Positions 1 to 9,265 of a stretch of 64,000 nt of DNA are shown here, in pieces. The position numbers and the translations under genes were made by a program. Origin of the DNA: Trichocoleus sp. FACHB-40 (GTDB lineage: Bacteria > Cyanobacteriota > Cyanobacteriia > Cyanobacteriales > FACHB-T130); contig NZ_JACJPF010000098.1 in NCBI RefSeq assembly GCF_014695915.1, positions 248,001 to 312,000 on the forward strand, written 5' to 3'. Numbering within the stretch: position 1 is the stretch's first letter; the number at the start of each line of letters is the position of its first letter. The notes under the pieces are model-generated. The model had not been told where the DNA came from. It saw only the letters and a program-made list of their open reading frames with translations, and did no database searches.

Positions 1-2
1 TC

Positions 3-41
3 AAAGCGGCTGTGGGTCAATATAAAGAGCGATTTGTCTAG
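3..41 (+). CDS. possible 3' tail of an upstream gene (partial)
   Basis: Reading frame 3 is open from the window edge for 12 codons and stops at TAG 39-41, giving a tail ending in YKERFV. It lies 48 bases before miaA on the same strand. The fragment is too short to identify, and chance openness over 12 codons is common, so this is only a possibility. Confidence 0.25.
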   Translation, partial: KAAVGQYKERFV

Positions 42-89
42 GGGATATACCCATGAATAACAGGGTAAAGTTAGGAGGCGAGGAGTTAG

Positions 90-995
90 ATGCTCATCGT
101 AATCTGTGGTGCGACGGCAACGGGTAAGTCTGGGCTAGGTTTGGCTTTGGCGCAGCGGCTGGGTTCGGCGATTCTCAGTGCTGATTCGCGTCAAGTGTAC
201 CGCGAATTTGATATCGGGACAGCTAAGCCAAGCGAGACGGATAAAAAGTTGGTGCAGCACTACTTAATTGATATCTGCGATCCCACGGAAACCTTAACTG
301 TGGCAGATTACCAACAACAGGCGCAAGCTTTGATTGCTTGTGTACCTGCTCCTTTAGTAATGGTTGGAGGTACTGGACTTTACATCAATTCTGTGGTTAA
401 GGGGTTAAAGATTCCCAGAGTGGCACCGCAGAAGGAATTGCGATCGCAACTTTCCTCTTTTGGCCAAACTCAACTTTACGCCTTTGTGCAACAAGTCGAT
501 CCCGCTGCGGCAAAGAAAATTCATCCCAACGATCCCGTGCGGACGTTACGCGCTTTAGAAGTATATTATGTTACTGGTCGTGCCATCTCCGAGCAGCAAG
601 GAGAGAACCCACCCGATTATCCCATTTTGCAAATTGGGTTAGATTGCGATCGCTCTGATCTCACCCGCCGCATTGAACAGCGCACAGAACAGATGTTAGC
701 AGCTGGTTGGGAAGCAGAAGTAAAAGCCTTGTGTCAAAAATACAGTTTTGATTTGCCTCTGCTGAATACGCTGGGATATCGAGAAATGAAGCAATATTTA
801 GCTGGGGAAATTTCTTTGAATGAAGCGAAACAATTAACAGTTTTGCACACTTCCCAATTTGCCAAGCGACAGCGAACTTGGTTTAAGGCATATCCTCAAA
901 TTGAATGGTTTGATGCAGAGTCTCCTGATTTATTAGAGCAAGTATGGCAGCGAGTGCAAGATTTCCTCGAAAATCTGCATAGTTTTAATCCCTAA
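90..995 (+). CDS. miaA: tRNA dimethylallyltransferase MiaA
   Basis: Transfers a dimethylallyl group from DMAPP to N6 of A37 in tRNAs that read U-starting codons. The 301-residue length fits the family. Visible motifs are the P-loop GATATGKS at residues 7-14, the SADSRQVYREFDIGTAKP block that binds substrate, and GGTGLYINSV. A strong Shine-Dalgarno (TTAGGAGGCGAGG) stands just before the ATG, which decides the start. It converges with eboF and is a housekeeping neighbour that marks the left border of the scytonemin/ebo locus. Confidence 0.96.
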   Translation: MLIVICGATATGKSGLGLALAQRLGSAILSADSRQVYREFDIGTAKPSETDKKLVQHYLIDICDPTETLTVADYQQQAQALIACVPAPLVMVGGTGLYINSVVKGLKIPRVAPQKELRSQLSSFGQTQLYAFVQQVDPAAAKKIHPNDPVRTLRALEVYYVTGRAISEQQGENPPDYPILQIGLDCDRSDLTRRIEQRTEQMLAAGWEAEVKALCQKYSFDLPLLNTLGYREMKQYLAGEISLNEAKQLTVLHTSQFAKRQRTWFKAYPQIEWFDAESPDLLEQVWQRVQDFLENLHSFNP

Positions 996-1047
996 TAAAG
1001 ATTAAATTGTCATTAGTAGAAATGCCTGGACAATTATACTCTTTCCT

Positions 1048-2439
1048 CTACCGACCATTTTGGATTACACCCTTTTGTAAGTGGGATAAGATGATATCGT
1101 GGATGTCTGTCGCCTCTAGGGTAGCTGGCAGCAGATTGGTATTATGAGTAATAATTAATGGCGCATCGTCAGGAGAATTAGGAAGTCGCCCATGAGAACC
1201 TTTCACTAACGAAGCCTCTAGGGGAATGACATCTAACAAAGTGCGAAATCCAAGTTTCTTCTTAAGCAATATCCCAGCTATCTTCAACTGAGGAAACTTA
1301 ATAGAAGGGTCGATAAATAACTCCGCTGGGTCGTAACCAGGCTTGCGGTGAATATCTACATTACGGGCAAAATCTGGTGCTTTGGTGTCGTCCAACCAGT
1401 AATAGTATGTGAACCAAGAGTTAGGAGCAGCAATAACTACTAATTCACCAGAACGAGGATGATTTAAATGGTAAGTAGCCTTCTCTTTTTCGCCTAAAAC
1501 TAATTCCACACCTGGCACTTTTTCGATTAAATCCCGCACTTGTGAAACTTTGTCTTTGTCGTTTATATAGATGTGAGCTACTTGGTGATCTGCAACGGCG
1601 AAAGCAATACTTGCTCCTGCATCCAGTAACTCTAATCCCAACTCTTCCCTCACTGCAAGATAGCCATTTTCCCGCAATATTCGGTTTAATGAGACGGCTT
1701 TATTTACGGGGGTTATTCCATATTCAGAAAGAACTATTACTTGCGCTCCGCGAGATTCGTAAAACTGGATTAAGTCCTTGCATACGTCGTCTACCTCTTT
1801 TAAATCAGTTGCGATCGCTTGCTCATCAGTACCCAGCCGCTGCAAGTTGTAATCTAAGTGCGGAATATAAATTAAAGTTAATGTGGGAGCATACATCTTT
1901 TCTACAACCTTAGCTGACTCAGCGATCCACTGACTGGAACGGATAGACGTTTTTGGGCCCCAAAACTCGAATAAAGGAAAAGTACCGAGACGATCTTGAA
2001 GATGCGATCGCAACTCGGCAGGTTGAGTATAAATATCAGGAATTTTCCTGCCGTCAGCGGGATACATCGGTCGTGGTGTCACCGAAATATCTGCTGAAGA
2101 ATACATATTGTACCACCAGAAGAGGTTAGCACAGGTGAAGGTGGGGTCAAGCGATCGCGCCGTTTCCCACACTTTCGGAGCCTGAATTAATTTGTTAGAC
2201 TGTCGCCAGAATTTTATTTCACATTCATCTCGAAAGTACCAACCATTACCAACAATGCCATGCTCATTAGGCCATTTTCCAGTTAAGTAAGTCGCTTGAA
2301 CCGAACAAGTTACAGCAGGCAATGCTGGTTTAATGGGAATCACTTGTCCTTGTGCCGCCCATTCTGATAAAAACGGTGTATGTTTTCCTAATAAACTGGG
2401 CGTTAATCCTACGACATTGAGAACAACTGTTTTCTGCAT
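1048..2439 (-). CDS. eboF: EboF-type nucleotide pyrophosphatase/phosphodiesterase (alkaline phosphatase superfamily)
   Basis: 463-residue member of the type I phosphodiesterase/nucleotide pyrophosphatase family in the alkaline phosphatase superfamily. Visible family features are the N-terminal nucleophile region (PAVTCSVQATYLTGKWPNEHG), HLDYNLQRLG, SEYGI and a late GSHGRLP, where metal-binding Asp/His residues are expected. It is the last gene of the leftward ebo group, which fits EboF. In Nostoc punctiforme the ebo genes are needed for scytonemin monomer to reach the periplasm; the substrate of EboF itself is not known. The name rests on family plus position next to eboE, eboD, eboC, eboB and eboA. 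There is a 232-base gap to eboE. Confidence 0.85.
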   Translation of the reverse strand: MQKTVVLNVVGLTPSLLGKHTPFLSEWAAQGQVIPIKPALPAVTCSVQATYLTGKWPNEHGIVGNGWYFRDECEIKFWRQSNKLIQAPKVWETARSLDPTFTCANLFWWYNMYSSADISVTPRPMYPADGRKIPDIYTQPAELRSHLQDRLGTFPLFEFWGPKTSIRSSQWIAESAKVVEKMYAPTLTLIYIPHLDYNLQRLGTDEQAIATDLKEVDDVCKDLIQFYESRGAQVIVLSEYGITPVNKAVSLNRILRENGYLAVREELGLELLDAGASIAFAVADHQVAHIYINDKDKVSQVRDLIEKVPGVELVLGEKEKATYHLNHPRSGELVVIAAPNSWFTYYYWLDDTKAPDFARNVDIHRKPGYDPAELFIDPSIKFPQLKIAGILLKKKLGFRTLLDVIPLEASLVKGSHGRLPNSPDDAPLIITHNTNLLPATLEATDIHDIILSHLQKGVIQNGR

Positions 2440-2671
2440 TATTTTTATTGATTATTAGTTATCTAAAATTTGAGCGGCGTTGAGAGACAGCTTCATTTCC
2501 TACCCTTGTTCAGTAATCACAGACCAAGAAAATACAAACTTTTATTGCTTCCCTCCGGAGGCATTTAAAAATAACAAAGCCAAACTTTTATTGCTCCCCG
2601 TTTACTGATAGGGTCTGGAGGCGAGCTTCTTACAAACAGTTTTGATATTATTGCTCAAAAGCAAATAGAAA
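2440..2671. other. intergenic region between eboE and eboF
   Basis: No gene seen. It holds two imperfect copies of AAACTTTTATTGCT(T/C)CCC, starting near 2537 and 2585, and a small CCCTCCGGAGG palindrome near 2552. Origin and function are unknown. Confidence 0.4.
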
Positions 2672-3892
2672 TTAGCAATTACCAACCGTTCCCAACACCC
2701 ATTCATACTCTCTCTGGATAGATGTTAATAAATCCATCTTCATCTCGGATGGCAACACATCCCAAGTGTAAGTTTCAATCTCCAAGTGCTTACAGGTATT
2801 TTCTTGCAGCAGATCTAGAACAGTCACAATATCGTCTTGAGTAGACTGTAATATTTGATAATCGCGGATAAAAATTGGGACGTGAAAGTGAGTTCGCCAC
2901 TCCTCGGCGGATGATTGCTTGAGGTGCGGTAAAGCAGTTGCTAAGTCAGGATAGTGATGCAAAGTTCCATCACCATTCCGCTCTATAACTTGGTGCAGAT
3001 AGGTAGATTCTGCAAAAGGATGCAACCGTTCAATTAGCAAGTTCTGTTCCTGAACAGTAGAAGGCAACGCCACCTGAATTGCGGCGCTTAGCTGAATCTT
3101 CCCAATTTGAATTCCCGCCGCTTTGAAACTTTTAAAAACTGATATTGGATCTTCATATTCCACCGCGAAATGACAGGTGTCATAGCAAACGCGCAGGTGT
3201 TCAAACAACTTTGCCTCGGCTACTTCCTGCGAAATATCCAAGTGTTTTGCTAACCACGCTCCTCCGATTGGTAATAACCAATTTTGGAAGAAATCAATGA
3301 CTTCGGCAGCATTTTCAATTAATCCATCCGGTTCCGGTTCCAAATCCAAATGCAGCAGTTTCCCTGTTTCTTCCCGGATGCGTACCATTTCGGCAGCAGC
3401 TAAAGCTAAGTTTAAACTGCTGTTTTTGAAGACTGCATCGCAGCTTACTTTGTCTTCTACCCACCAGGGTTTATAAGATAACGGCAATGTAGAAATTCCG
3501 CCGTCAATTTCTTCTGGTAATAAGGCTGCCAGAATTTTCGCCAAGCGGATTGTATAATCTAACCGTTCCTGCTTTGACCAATCTGGTGCATAAACTTGGT
3601 CTTTTACAACTTGCCGATGAAATCCCCCGTAAGGAAATCCATTTAAGGTAAACACGTATAAATTTTGTTGATTCAGCCATATTTGAAATTGAGCTAAAGT
3701 ATCTTCTTCCAGCAGTTCCCGTGCTGCTATATCTGATAACCGTAACCCAATACCGAATGGTTTCCCTGGTGCCAATCTTGCTTGGAGATTTGGAACGTAT
3801 TTTTTCAGGTTGGCGAAGACTTCGCTCCAGTTTTCGCCTGGATGAATGTTTGTGCAATAAGTTAAGTGAAAGCTGCTGTTCCCAATTTTCAT
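2672..3892 (-). CDS. eboE: EboE, TIM-barrel sugar isomerase/AP-endonuclease-like protein
   Basis: 406-residue protein of the xylose isomerase-like/AP endonuclease family 2 TIM-barrel type. Candidate metal-site segments are LHLDLEPEPDG, VCYDTCHFAVEYED and HFHVPIF, which carry the acidic and histidine residues expected at strand ends. It sits between eboD and eboF, as in other ebo clusters, where it is annotated as a metabolite traffic protein. The ATG at 3892 follows directly on a short palindromic repeat. The substrate is unknown. Family assignment is firm; the role in scytonemin precursor export is taken from Nostoc. Confidence 0.88.
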   Translation of the reverse strand: MKIGNSSFHLTYCTNIHPGENWSEVFANLKKYVPNLQARLAPGKPFGIGLRLSDIAARELLEEDTLAQFQIWLNQQNLYVFTLNGFPYGGFHRQVVKDQVYAPDWSKQERLDYTIRLAKILAALLPEEIDGGISTLPLSYKPWWVEDKVSCDAVFKNSSLNLALAAAEMVRIREETGKLLHLDLEPEPDGLIENAAEVIDFFQNWLLPIGGAWLAKHLDISQEVAEAKLFEHLRVCYDTCHFAVEYEDPISVFKSFKAAGIQIGKIQLSAAIQVALPSTVQEQNLLIERLHPFAESTYLHQVIERNGDGTLHHYPDLATALPHLKQSSAEEWRTHFHVPIFIRDYQILQSTQDDIVTVLDLLQENTCKHLEIETYTWDVLPSEMKMDLLTSIQREYEWVLGTVGNC

Positions 3893-3912
3893 GCTTACGT
3901 TCTCTACTATCG

Positions 3913-4038
3913 AATGGCACTGAACTTAAGCCCTAAACTTTAGTTTAGGCTTAAAGCTAAAACCCGTTGGGACGGGTTCAAAGCTTACTTAAGCTCTGAA
4001 CCCGAAATTTATTTCGAGGCTCCTTAATCAGTGCCATT
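3913..4038. repeat. MITE/REP-like element, family 1 copy A
   Basis: The element has terminal inverted repeats AATGGCACTGA (3913-3923) and TCAGTGCCATT (4028-4038). Inside is the core AGCTAAAACCCGTTGGGACGGGTT followed by a CCCGAAATTTATTTC block. A near-direct repeat, CTACTATCGAATG(G/A)CAC, lies at both ends. The same core recurs near 9465, 55393 and 55650. No transposase is encoded. Confidence 0.65.
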
Positions 4039-4093
4039 CCTCGCTACTATCGAATGACACCTAACTTGATAAGGTAAGTTGGGTGAACGGTAC

Positions 4094-5320
4094 TCAACCC
4101 AACCTACAAGTTACTGTCTGCTTAGCTTTATCAAGCTGTTTCAGGATAGAAACGGCTTGCATATATAAAGAGATATCGACTTCGTGAACTTCAATTCCCT
4201 GCCCAATTCCTTGCAGCAGCATTAGGGTTAATTCACCGCCCAAATGTTCCCGAAACTCGGTTAGTCCCCGGAATAAGCATCGGGAATTTCCTGGCTGTGT
4301 TGGAGCTAGTTCCGGCACATAAAGCGTAAAACCCAATGCCTTGAGTGTATTCATTATCTGCTGCCAGTGCGACGCGGAAAGCAGTCCAGCTAGATAAGAA
4401 TAGGTGCTATCCAGTGCAATTCCAATTGCCACTGCTTCGCCATGACGCAGGCTGTAATTTGTCAAATGCTCTAGCCTGTGAGCCGCCCAGTGACCGAAAT
4501 CTAGGGGACGCGATGAACCCATTTCAAAGGGATCGCCGCTGGTGGCAATGTGTTGTAAGTGTAACTGGGCGCAGCGATAGATTAGCTGTTGCATGATGTC
4601 CATATCGCGACAAGCGATCGCTTGTGCGTGCGTCTGGATATACTCAAAGAATTTCCTATCTTTAATCAGTGCAACTTTGACCGCCTCAGCAACACCGGAG
4701 CGCCAGTCTCGCTCGTTCAAAGTAGCCAGAAAATCAAAGTCATTCAAGACAGCATGAGGAGGTGCAAAAGTACCGAGAAAGTTCTTTTTTCCAAAGGCAT
4801 TAATTCCATTTTTTACTCCGACTCCGGAATCATTTTGCGCCAATACTGTTGTAGGAATTCGGATTAATCGAATGCCTCTGTGAGCAGTTGCTGCGGCATA
4901 TCCCACCATATCTAGCATGGCTCCTCCCCCAATCGCCAAGATGTACGAATGACGACATAAGCCAGCTGAATCAATAAGTTTGTGAATTTGCTCTAGCAAC
5001 ATTGGTTCGTTTTTAGCTGCTTCTCCCCCAAGGACTATCATCGGCTCAAGCATGAGCGTTAGGATGTCTCCATAATGCTCGCTATACGCTGCTAATTTAC
5101 CTAACAGCCCCCGATGAAACCGCAATAACCCTCCATCTACAACTGCTATTACTTTCTTTGGTTCCGCATCTCCTTCGGATGCGATCGCTTGTGCAAGCAA
5201 AGGATTGTCCAATTCAAACAAACCTTTGGTAAAGTGAACGTTATAGCGAAAGGTAACGGGGACACATTGATGAATCGGTTCCAGATTCAAATCAGTCTTT
5301 TGCTTGATGCCAGTTGTCAT
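4094..5320 (-). CDS. eboD: EboD, sugar-phosphate cyclase (3-dehydroquinate synthase family)
   Basis: Member of the dehydroquinate synthase/sugar phosphate cyclase family, here the ebo-type branch. Visible features are AVVDGGLL in the NAD domain, the PTTVLAQNDSGVGVKNGIN block, GVAEAVKVALI (metal-ligand Glu region) and HRLEHLTNYSLRHGEAVAIGI with metal-ligand histidines. It is not likely to be the housekeeping AroB, because it sits in ebo order before eboE and is divergent. I chose the ATG at 5320 (408 aa). An in-frame GTG at 5362 would add 14 residues and overlap dsbA by 7 bases; neither start has a clear Shine-Dalgarno. In Nostoc the equivalent gene has been labelled aroB. Confidence 0.86.
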   Translation of the reverse strand: MTTGIKQKTDLNLEPIHQCVPVTFRYNVHFTKGLFELDNPLLAQAIASEGDAEPKKVIAVVDGGLLRFHRGLLGKLAAYSEHYGDILTLMLEPMIVLGGEAAKNEPMLLEQIHKLIDSAGLCRHSYILAIGGGAMLDMVGYAAATAHRGIRLIRIPTTVLAQNDSGVGVKNGINAFGKKNFLGTFAPPHAVLNDFDFLATLNERDWRSGVAEAVKVALIKDRKFFEYIQTHAQAIACRDMDIMQQLIYRCAQLHLQHIATSGDPFEMGSSRPLDFGHWAAHRLEHLTNYSLRHGEAVAIGIALDSTYSYLAGLLSASHWQQIMNTLKALGFTLYVPELAPTQPGNSRCLFRGLTEFREHLGGELTLMLLQGIGQGIEVHEVDISLYMQAVSILKQLDKAKQTVTCRLG

Positions 5321-5355
5321 ATTTTTGTTTTTTAAATTACCGCGAACAATCGTAC

Positions 5356-6009
5356 TTACCACAAAGAATTCACTTTCAACGTTTCCGGAAGTGCAGCGCG
5401 TTCCAAAGTTTGAAGAAACACTTCTACCGACTGAGAACCATTGACGTTGATTTTGTTATTGAAGATGAAGAAAGGCACGCTGTTGATACCGCTACGTCGC
5501 GCAGATGTCGCATCAGCCATCACCTCATCTAGGGCAGCATCACTGCTTAAAAGGCTGCGTAATTGTGTAGCATCTATGCCAGCAGCTTTGCCCACAGAAA
5601 CAAGGGTTTCGATGTCTCCGATGTTTAACCCTTCTTCAAAGTAAGCTTTGTAAATTGCTTCAACTACAGCATTTTTACTTTTTGTTGGGGAAAGTGCGAT
5701 CATCTGATGGGAAAGCGTTGTATTAACAGCCAAAGATATTTTGTTGAAATCTAGTTTTACGCCAGATGCCTCACCTCTTTGCTTAGTGTAGTCAAACAGG
5801 CGTTTCAATTCTTCGGGTTCCATGCCTTTTCGCGCCTTCATAAAGGCGCGAAACTCAACTCCTTGAGGGGGAATTGTGTCATCTAACAAGAAGGGATGCC
5901 ACTGAATCTTTATTGCTTCGTATTGCCATTTTTCAAGTGCATCGAAGAGATGTTTTGTGCCAATATAGCACCAAGGGCAGGCGGTATCGTGAAAAATTTC
6001 AATGAGCAT
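5356..6009 (-). CDS. DsbA/FrnE-family thiol oxidoreductase
   Basis: 217-residue DsbA-like thioredoxin-fold protein of the FrnE/2-hydroxychromene-2-carboxylate isomerase-like group. The redox motif CPWC lies at residues 11-14, and RRSGINSVPFFIF, a cis-Pro-type segment, lies near the end. It has no signal peptide, so it is predicted cytoplasmic. A dsbA-like gene is also part of the N. punctiforme scytonemin cluster, next to tyrA and the aroB-like gene, as here. The actual reaction in scytonemin formation is unknown. It is tightly packed before eboD, probably in one operon. Confidence 0.88.
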   Translation of the reverse strand: MLIEIFHDTACPWCYIGTKHLFDALEKWQYEAIKIQWHPFLLDDTIPPQGVEFRAFMKARKGMEPEELKRLFDYTKQRGEASGVKLDFNKISLAVNTTLSHQMIALSPTKSKNAVVEAIYKAYFEEGLNIGDIETLVSVGKAAGIDATQLRSLLSSDAALDEVMADATSARRSGINSVPFFIFNNKINVNGSQSVEVFLQTLERAALPETLKVNSLW

Positions 6010-6206
6010 ATGGCAATCTGGTTTTATTTTTGAAGATTAATGAACCTCAGAGGAGGAGAAAGGAGGGAGTTATATACCAGCCCTGAGTTTTGAAAGTTAC
6101 TTTTTAAACGAACTACCCAAGAGCAAAAGAGGAGGAAAGGGAGAACTTCATAAATTACTGAGGATTGTTATATAAATGAATTTTGATTGTTGTGGTTCTA
6201 TTTTCC

Positions 6207-7310
6207 TCAGTTAACCAGAGCATTAAGTGTGTATTCTTTTTCTGTGGGTTGGATGATTTCTTCGGCGAAAAAGTTTTGAACTGTTTCAAATTCTTCGATT
6301 AAGGCGGAGCGGTCTTTCTGTGCCACCACTTTTGCTAATTGGCTGTAGGTGTTCGCCAATCTCTCAATAGTTTGACATCTGTCTTCTGTTGCCAGCATGA
6401 TGTCCACACATAAGGGCGGACTTTGGGCAAACAAACGTTTTACTATGTCAATTTCTAAGCGATAACTTGGGGTTGACATCGATAAACTACGGTCTATGTC
6501 TATTCTTTCTGCTGCTAGAAAAACACCGAGACTAAATCTAGAGAAATGCCGCGTTGCTTGAATAATTACCATCATGCGGTCATGTTCTTGAGGAGTGCAT
6601 ACAATCAGCTTGCTACCCTGACTTTCTATGAAGTCTAGAAACCATTGAAATGAATCCTGATTTCGCCCTGGACAAACTACAACTTTTTGGGATAGGAAAG
6701 ATTTGACAGTTGGGCCAAACATGGGATGTAATCCGATTACAGGCCCAGCATGGAAATCGAGCATTGCTTGTACTGGCTGAGTCTTGATACTGGTAATATC
6801 TGCCAGTGCTGTAGTTGGAGAAAGATATTTAGCTGTACGCTTGATTACATCTATCGTTCTGTCAATAGGCACGCTGATTAAAACTAGGTCTGCTTGGCTT
6901 AGCAGTTTATCTGCATTATCCCAATCATTGTGTTCAAGAATGCTAACGTTGTGGCCTGCTGCTGAGAGTTGTTGTGTAAACAATTTTCCCATTCTGCCAA
7001 GTCCGCCGATAATAGTAATTTGTCGGGGACTGACATTATTTACAGATGAAAAGTTACTGGCAACGGCGAGACAACTCGTTACTACATTTTCCCAAACAGA
7101 TTCCGGAACACCAATCTGGGAAAGAAAGGGAGCAATATAGGAAAGTTGTTCTTCAATTGGAACTTCTGATTCACTCAAAATCGATATGCGATCGCGTAAT
7201 AGCTTGATTAGAAATTGGTCAGTTTGTTTGAGCTTATCTGGTATCATATAAAACTGCTCGTTAGTATTGTTTTCATTGCTAATGGCTAATTGTTTATTAC
7301 CATGAGCCAT
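6207..7310 (-). CDS. tyrA: TyrA, prephenate/arogenate dehydrogenase with chorismate mutase-like N-terminus
   Basis: 367 residues. Residues about 25-85 (DQFLIKLLRDRISILSESE) look like a chorismate mutase-type helical domain. From about residue 98 there is a Rossmann NAD(P) motif, ITIIGGLGRMGKLF, followed by the TyrA family HPMFGP block. It likely converts prephenate to p-hydroxyphenylpyruvate, the non-indole half of scytonemin. A tyrA gene has the same place in the Nostoc cluster. It starts 18 bases after the eboC stop, so it shares the ebo transcript. A second ATG lies 21 codons in (MIPDKLKQ) and cannot be excluded as the start. Confidence 0.92.
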   Translation of the reverse strand: MAHGNKQLAISNENNTNEQFYMIPDKLKQTDQFLIKLLRDRISILSESEVPIEEQLSYIAPFLSQIGVPESVWENVVTSCLAVASNFSSVNNVSPRQITIIGGLGRMGKLFTQQLSAAGHNVSILEHNDWDNADKLLSQADLVLISVPIDRTIDVIKRTAKYLSPTTALADITSIKTQPVQAMLDFHAGPVIGLHPMFGPTVKSFLSQKVVVCPGRNQDSFQWFLDFIESQGSKLIVCTPQEHDRMMVIIQATRHFSRFSLGVFLAAERIDIDRSLSMSTPSYRLEIDIVKRLFAQSPPLCVDIMLATEDRCQTIERLANTYSQLAKVVAQKDRSALIEEFETVQNFFAEEIIQPTEKEYTLNALVN

Positions 7311-7328
7311 GAACGCGGAGGCTGGGCT

Positions 7329-8243
7329 TCAAGTCACAGCAAATATTTGTGCCAGTATCATTGAGATTGGCAGCAGGCTCAAGACCAACAAACCATAAGG
7401 TAAATTTGCGAAACCAGCTGCAACTGTCGCATCCAAGACTATTAACGACAATACGCCCACCTTCACTGCGACTCGAATCAGGTCTGGAGTTGGTTCGCGG
7501 ACGGCTTTTACAAAAGCAGGTAAAACCCGCCCAGCAAATAAAACAATAAACGGCAATGCGGCGAGAACTTGATAATCTGGCAAAAGCCCCAGCGCTAATA
7601 TGCTGGCAATGACTGCGCCAACAAATAGCAAAGCTGTTATTCCCGTAGTCGCTTTTCCCCCATGTACTTCACCTTGGCTAATAGCAGTGACAGCAGCAAT
7701 GTATGTGATAGGAATTAAAGCTAAAAACCAGCGTTCTCCTAACATTGCTGGTACAGCACTCACGCCTAGCAATAAATTGCCGCCGCGACAAATGCCCATG
7801 TTGACGGGGCCAAGAATTGAGTGGTGTTTGCCGAAAGCATCATATAGTAGGGCGGCAAAGGCGATGGTAGCAGCGATCGCGCCACTCAACCAGGATACTT
7901 GCAAGGCTGCAACTATGCCGACAACTAAAAGCAGACTTCCAAGCGCGATCGCACCTTGACGGGATGCGCGATCGCTAGGAATTGGTCTTTCTGGTCGCTC
8001 TTTGGCATCCAGTTCAGCGTCGAATACATCATTAAATACTACACCGCCACCGTATAAACCTGTGGTAGCTAGAAGTAACCATGCAAGTGTTGCCGATCCT
8101 GTTAGCGTTTGATTTAGGAATGCGATCGCTCCTGAAGCTGCAAAACCAACTAGAATGTCTGCCCAAGCAGTAACAATATTGGCAGGTCGCATTAGCTGTA
8201 GATAAGCCCACAAACGGTGGGAACTCAAACTTGCAGCATTCAC
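7329..8243 (-). CDS. eboC: EboC, UbiA-like membrane prenyltransferase
   Basis: 304-residue hydrophobic protein of the UbiA superfamily with several predicted membrane helices. The first Asp-rich motif NDVFDAELD is at residues 71-79 and a second, weaker YDAFGKH segment follows near residue 135. UbiA enzymes prenylate aromatic acceptors. EboC is the core ebo-cluster membrane protein, and its acceptor is not established. It stands between eboB and tyrA in an operon-like run. Family call and ebo position are both clear. Confidence 0.92.
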   Translation of the reverse strand: MNAASLSSHRLWAYLQLMRPANIVTAWADILVGFAASGAIAFLNQTLTGSATLAWLLLATTGLYGGGVVFNDVFDAELDAKERPERPIPSDRASRQGAIALGSLLLVVGIVAALQVSWLSGAIAATIAFAALLYDAFGKHHSILGPVNMGICRGGNLLLGVSAVPAMLGERWFLALIPITYIAAVTAISQGEVHGGKATTGITALLFVGAVIASILALGLLPDYQVLAALPFIVLFAGRVLPAFVKAVREPTPDLIRVAVKVGVLSLIVLDATVAAGFANLPYGLLVLSLLPISMILAQIFAVT

Positions 8244-8344
8244 TGTGATTCTCCGTGATTATAAGATTTTTTTCGGGAGTTATGAGGTAGAAGGCTATTT
8301 TTTGCTAATAGCTAATAGTGAATTGACTATGAGCCATGAGCCAA

Positions 8345-9265
8345 TTACTCAATGAGTGCAAAGTCGCGGTTAGACTCTACGACTGGTGACTGTCCGCGCA
8401 GTACCGAATTTCCGTTGAAAAGTTCGCGTTGGTCAATAGGTAACGGTTCTAGCCAGTCTGCTTCTTTCATCTGACCACTTTGGCTATAAGCTTTTAGGGC
8501 ATTTTCGTAACAGACAGCCCGCACATACTCTTCTGAGATTCCCCGTTCTAGCATTAGCTGGGCTGTCTTAGGTACAGCTAGGGGATCGCTGACTCCCCAA
8601 TCTGCACTACTGTCTACGATTACGCGATCGCATCCATACTGGCGCACGATCTCCACCATCCTGGCATTCCCCATCTTGGTCTGCGGATAAATCGTGAAAG
8701 CAGCCCAGAAACCTCTATTTAGTACCTCTTCAACAGTTTCCTCGTTGTTGTGGTCTATAATCACCTGCGCTGGATCTAATCCATGCTCAATACAACGATC
8801 CATGCTGCGGTTAGTACCTGCTTTCTTGTTGCGGTGGGGAGTGTGAATCAACACCACCATATCTAATTCTTTTGCTAACTCTAGCTGTAGACGAAAATAT
8901 TTGTCCTCAGCTGGTGTCATATCGTCATAGCCAATTTCACCAATAGCAACCACGCCCTCTTTACAGGCATAAAGCGGCAACAGTTCCATAACTTCTTCTG
9001 CTAACGCCTCGTTGTTAGCTTCTTTCGGGTTCAAGCCAATTGTGCAGTAGTGTTTGATCCCAAACTGGCTGGCTCGGAACCGCTCCCACCCGACAATGCT
9101 GCTGTAATAGTCCTTAAAACTTCCGGCGTTAGTCCGGGGCTGTCCCAACCAGAAGGAAGGTTCAATGACGGCAACAATGCCATACTCTCGCATCACGAGG
9201 TAATCGTAACTCGTGCGGGAGGACATATGAATGTGAGGATCGATGAACATCCTGTTGTTAGACAT
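8345..9265 (-). CDS. eboB: EboB, TatD-family metal-dependent hydrolase
   Basis: 306-residue amidohydrolase-superfamily protein related to TatD. Expected metal-site residues are visible: HIH at residues 11-13, the Glu in GEIGYDD, the His in LIHTPHR, the His in IDHNNEE and the Asp in VIVDSSADWG. Known TatD proteins are nucleases or amidohydrolases, but the ebo member has no established substrate. It has the usual ebo place between eboA and eboC. It is separated from eboA by about 300 bases that contain a repeat element. Confidence 0.92.
   Translation of the reverse strand: MSNNRMFIDPHIHMSSRTSYDYLVMREYGIVAVIEPSFWLGQPRTNAGSFKDYYSSIVGWERFRASQFGIKHYCTIGLNPKEANNEALAEEVMELLPLYACKEGVVAIGEIGYDDMTPAEDKYFRLQLELAKELDMVVLIHTPHRNKKAGTNRSMDRCIEHGLDPAQVIIDHNNEETVEEVLNRGFWAAFTIYPQTKMGNARMVEIVRQYGCDRVIVDSSADWGVSDPLAVPKTAQLMLERGISEEYVRAVCYENALKAYSQSGQMKEADWLEPLPIDQRELFNGNSVLRGQSPVVESNRDFALIE

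Noticed and set aside
1542-1913. 123-codon rightward ORF over eboF
   Set aside because: Antisense shadow of a clear phosphodiesterase gene.
4094-5320. Housekeeping 3-dehydroquinate synthase aroB
   Set aside because: The fold fits, but the order between dsbA/tyrA and eboE/eboF and the divergent sequence fit EboD better.
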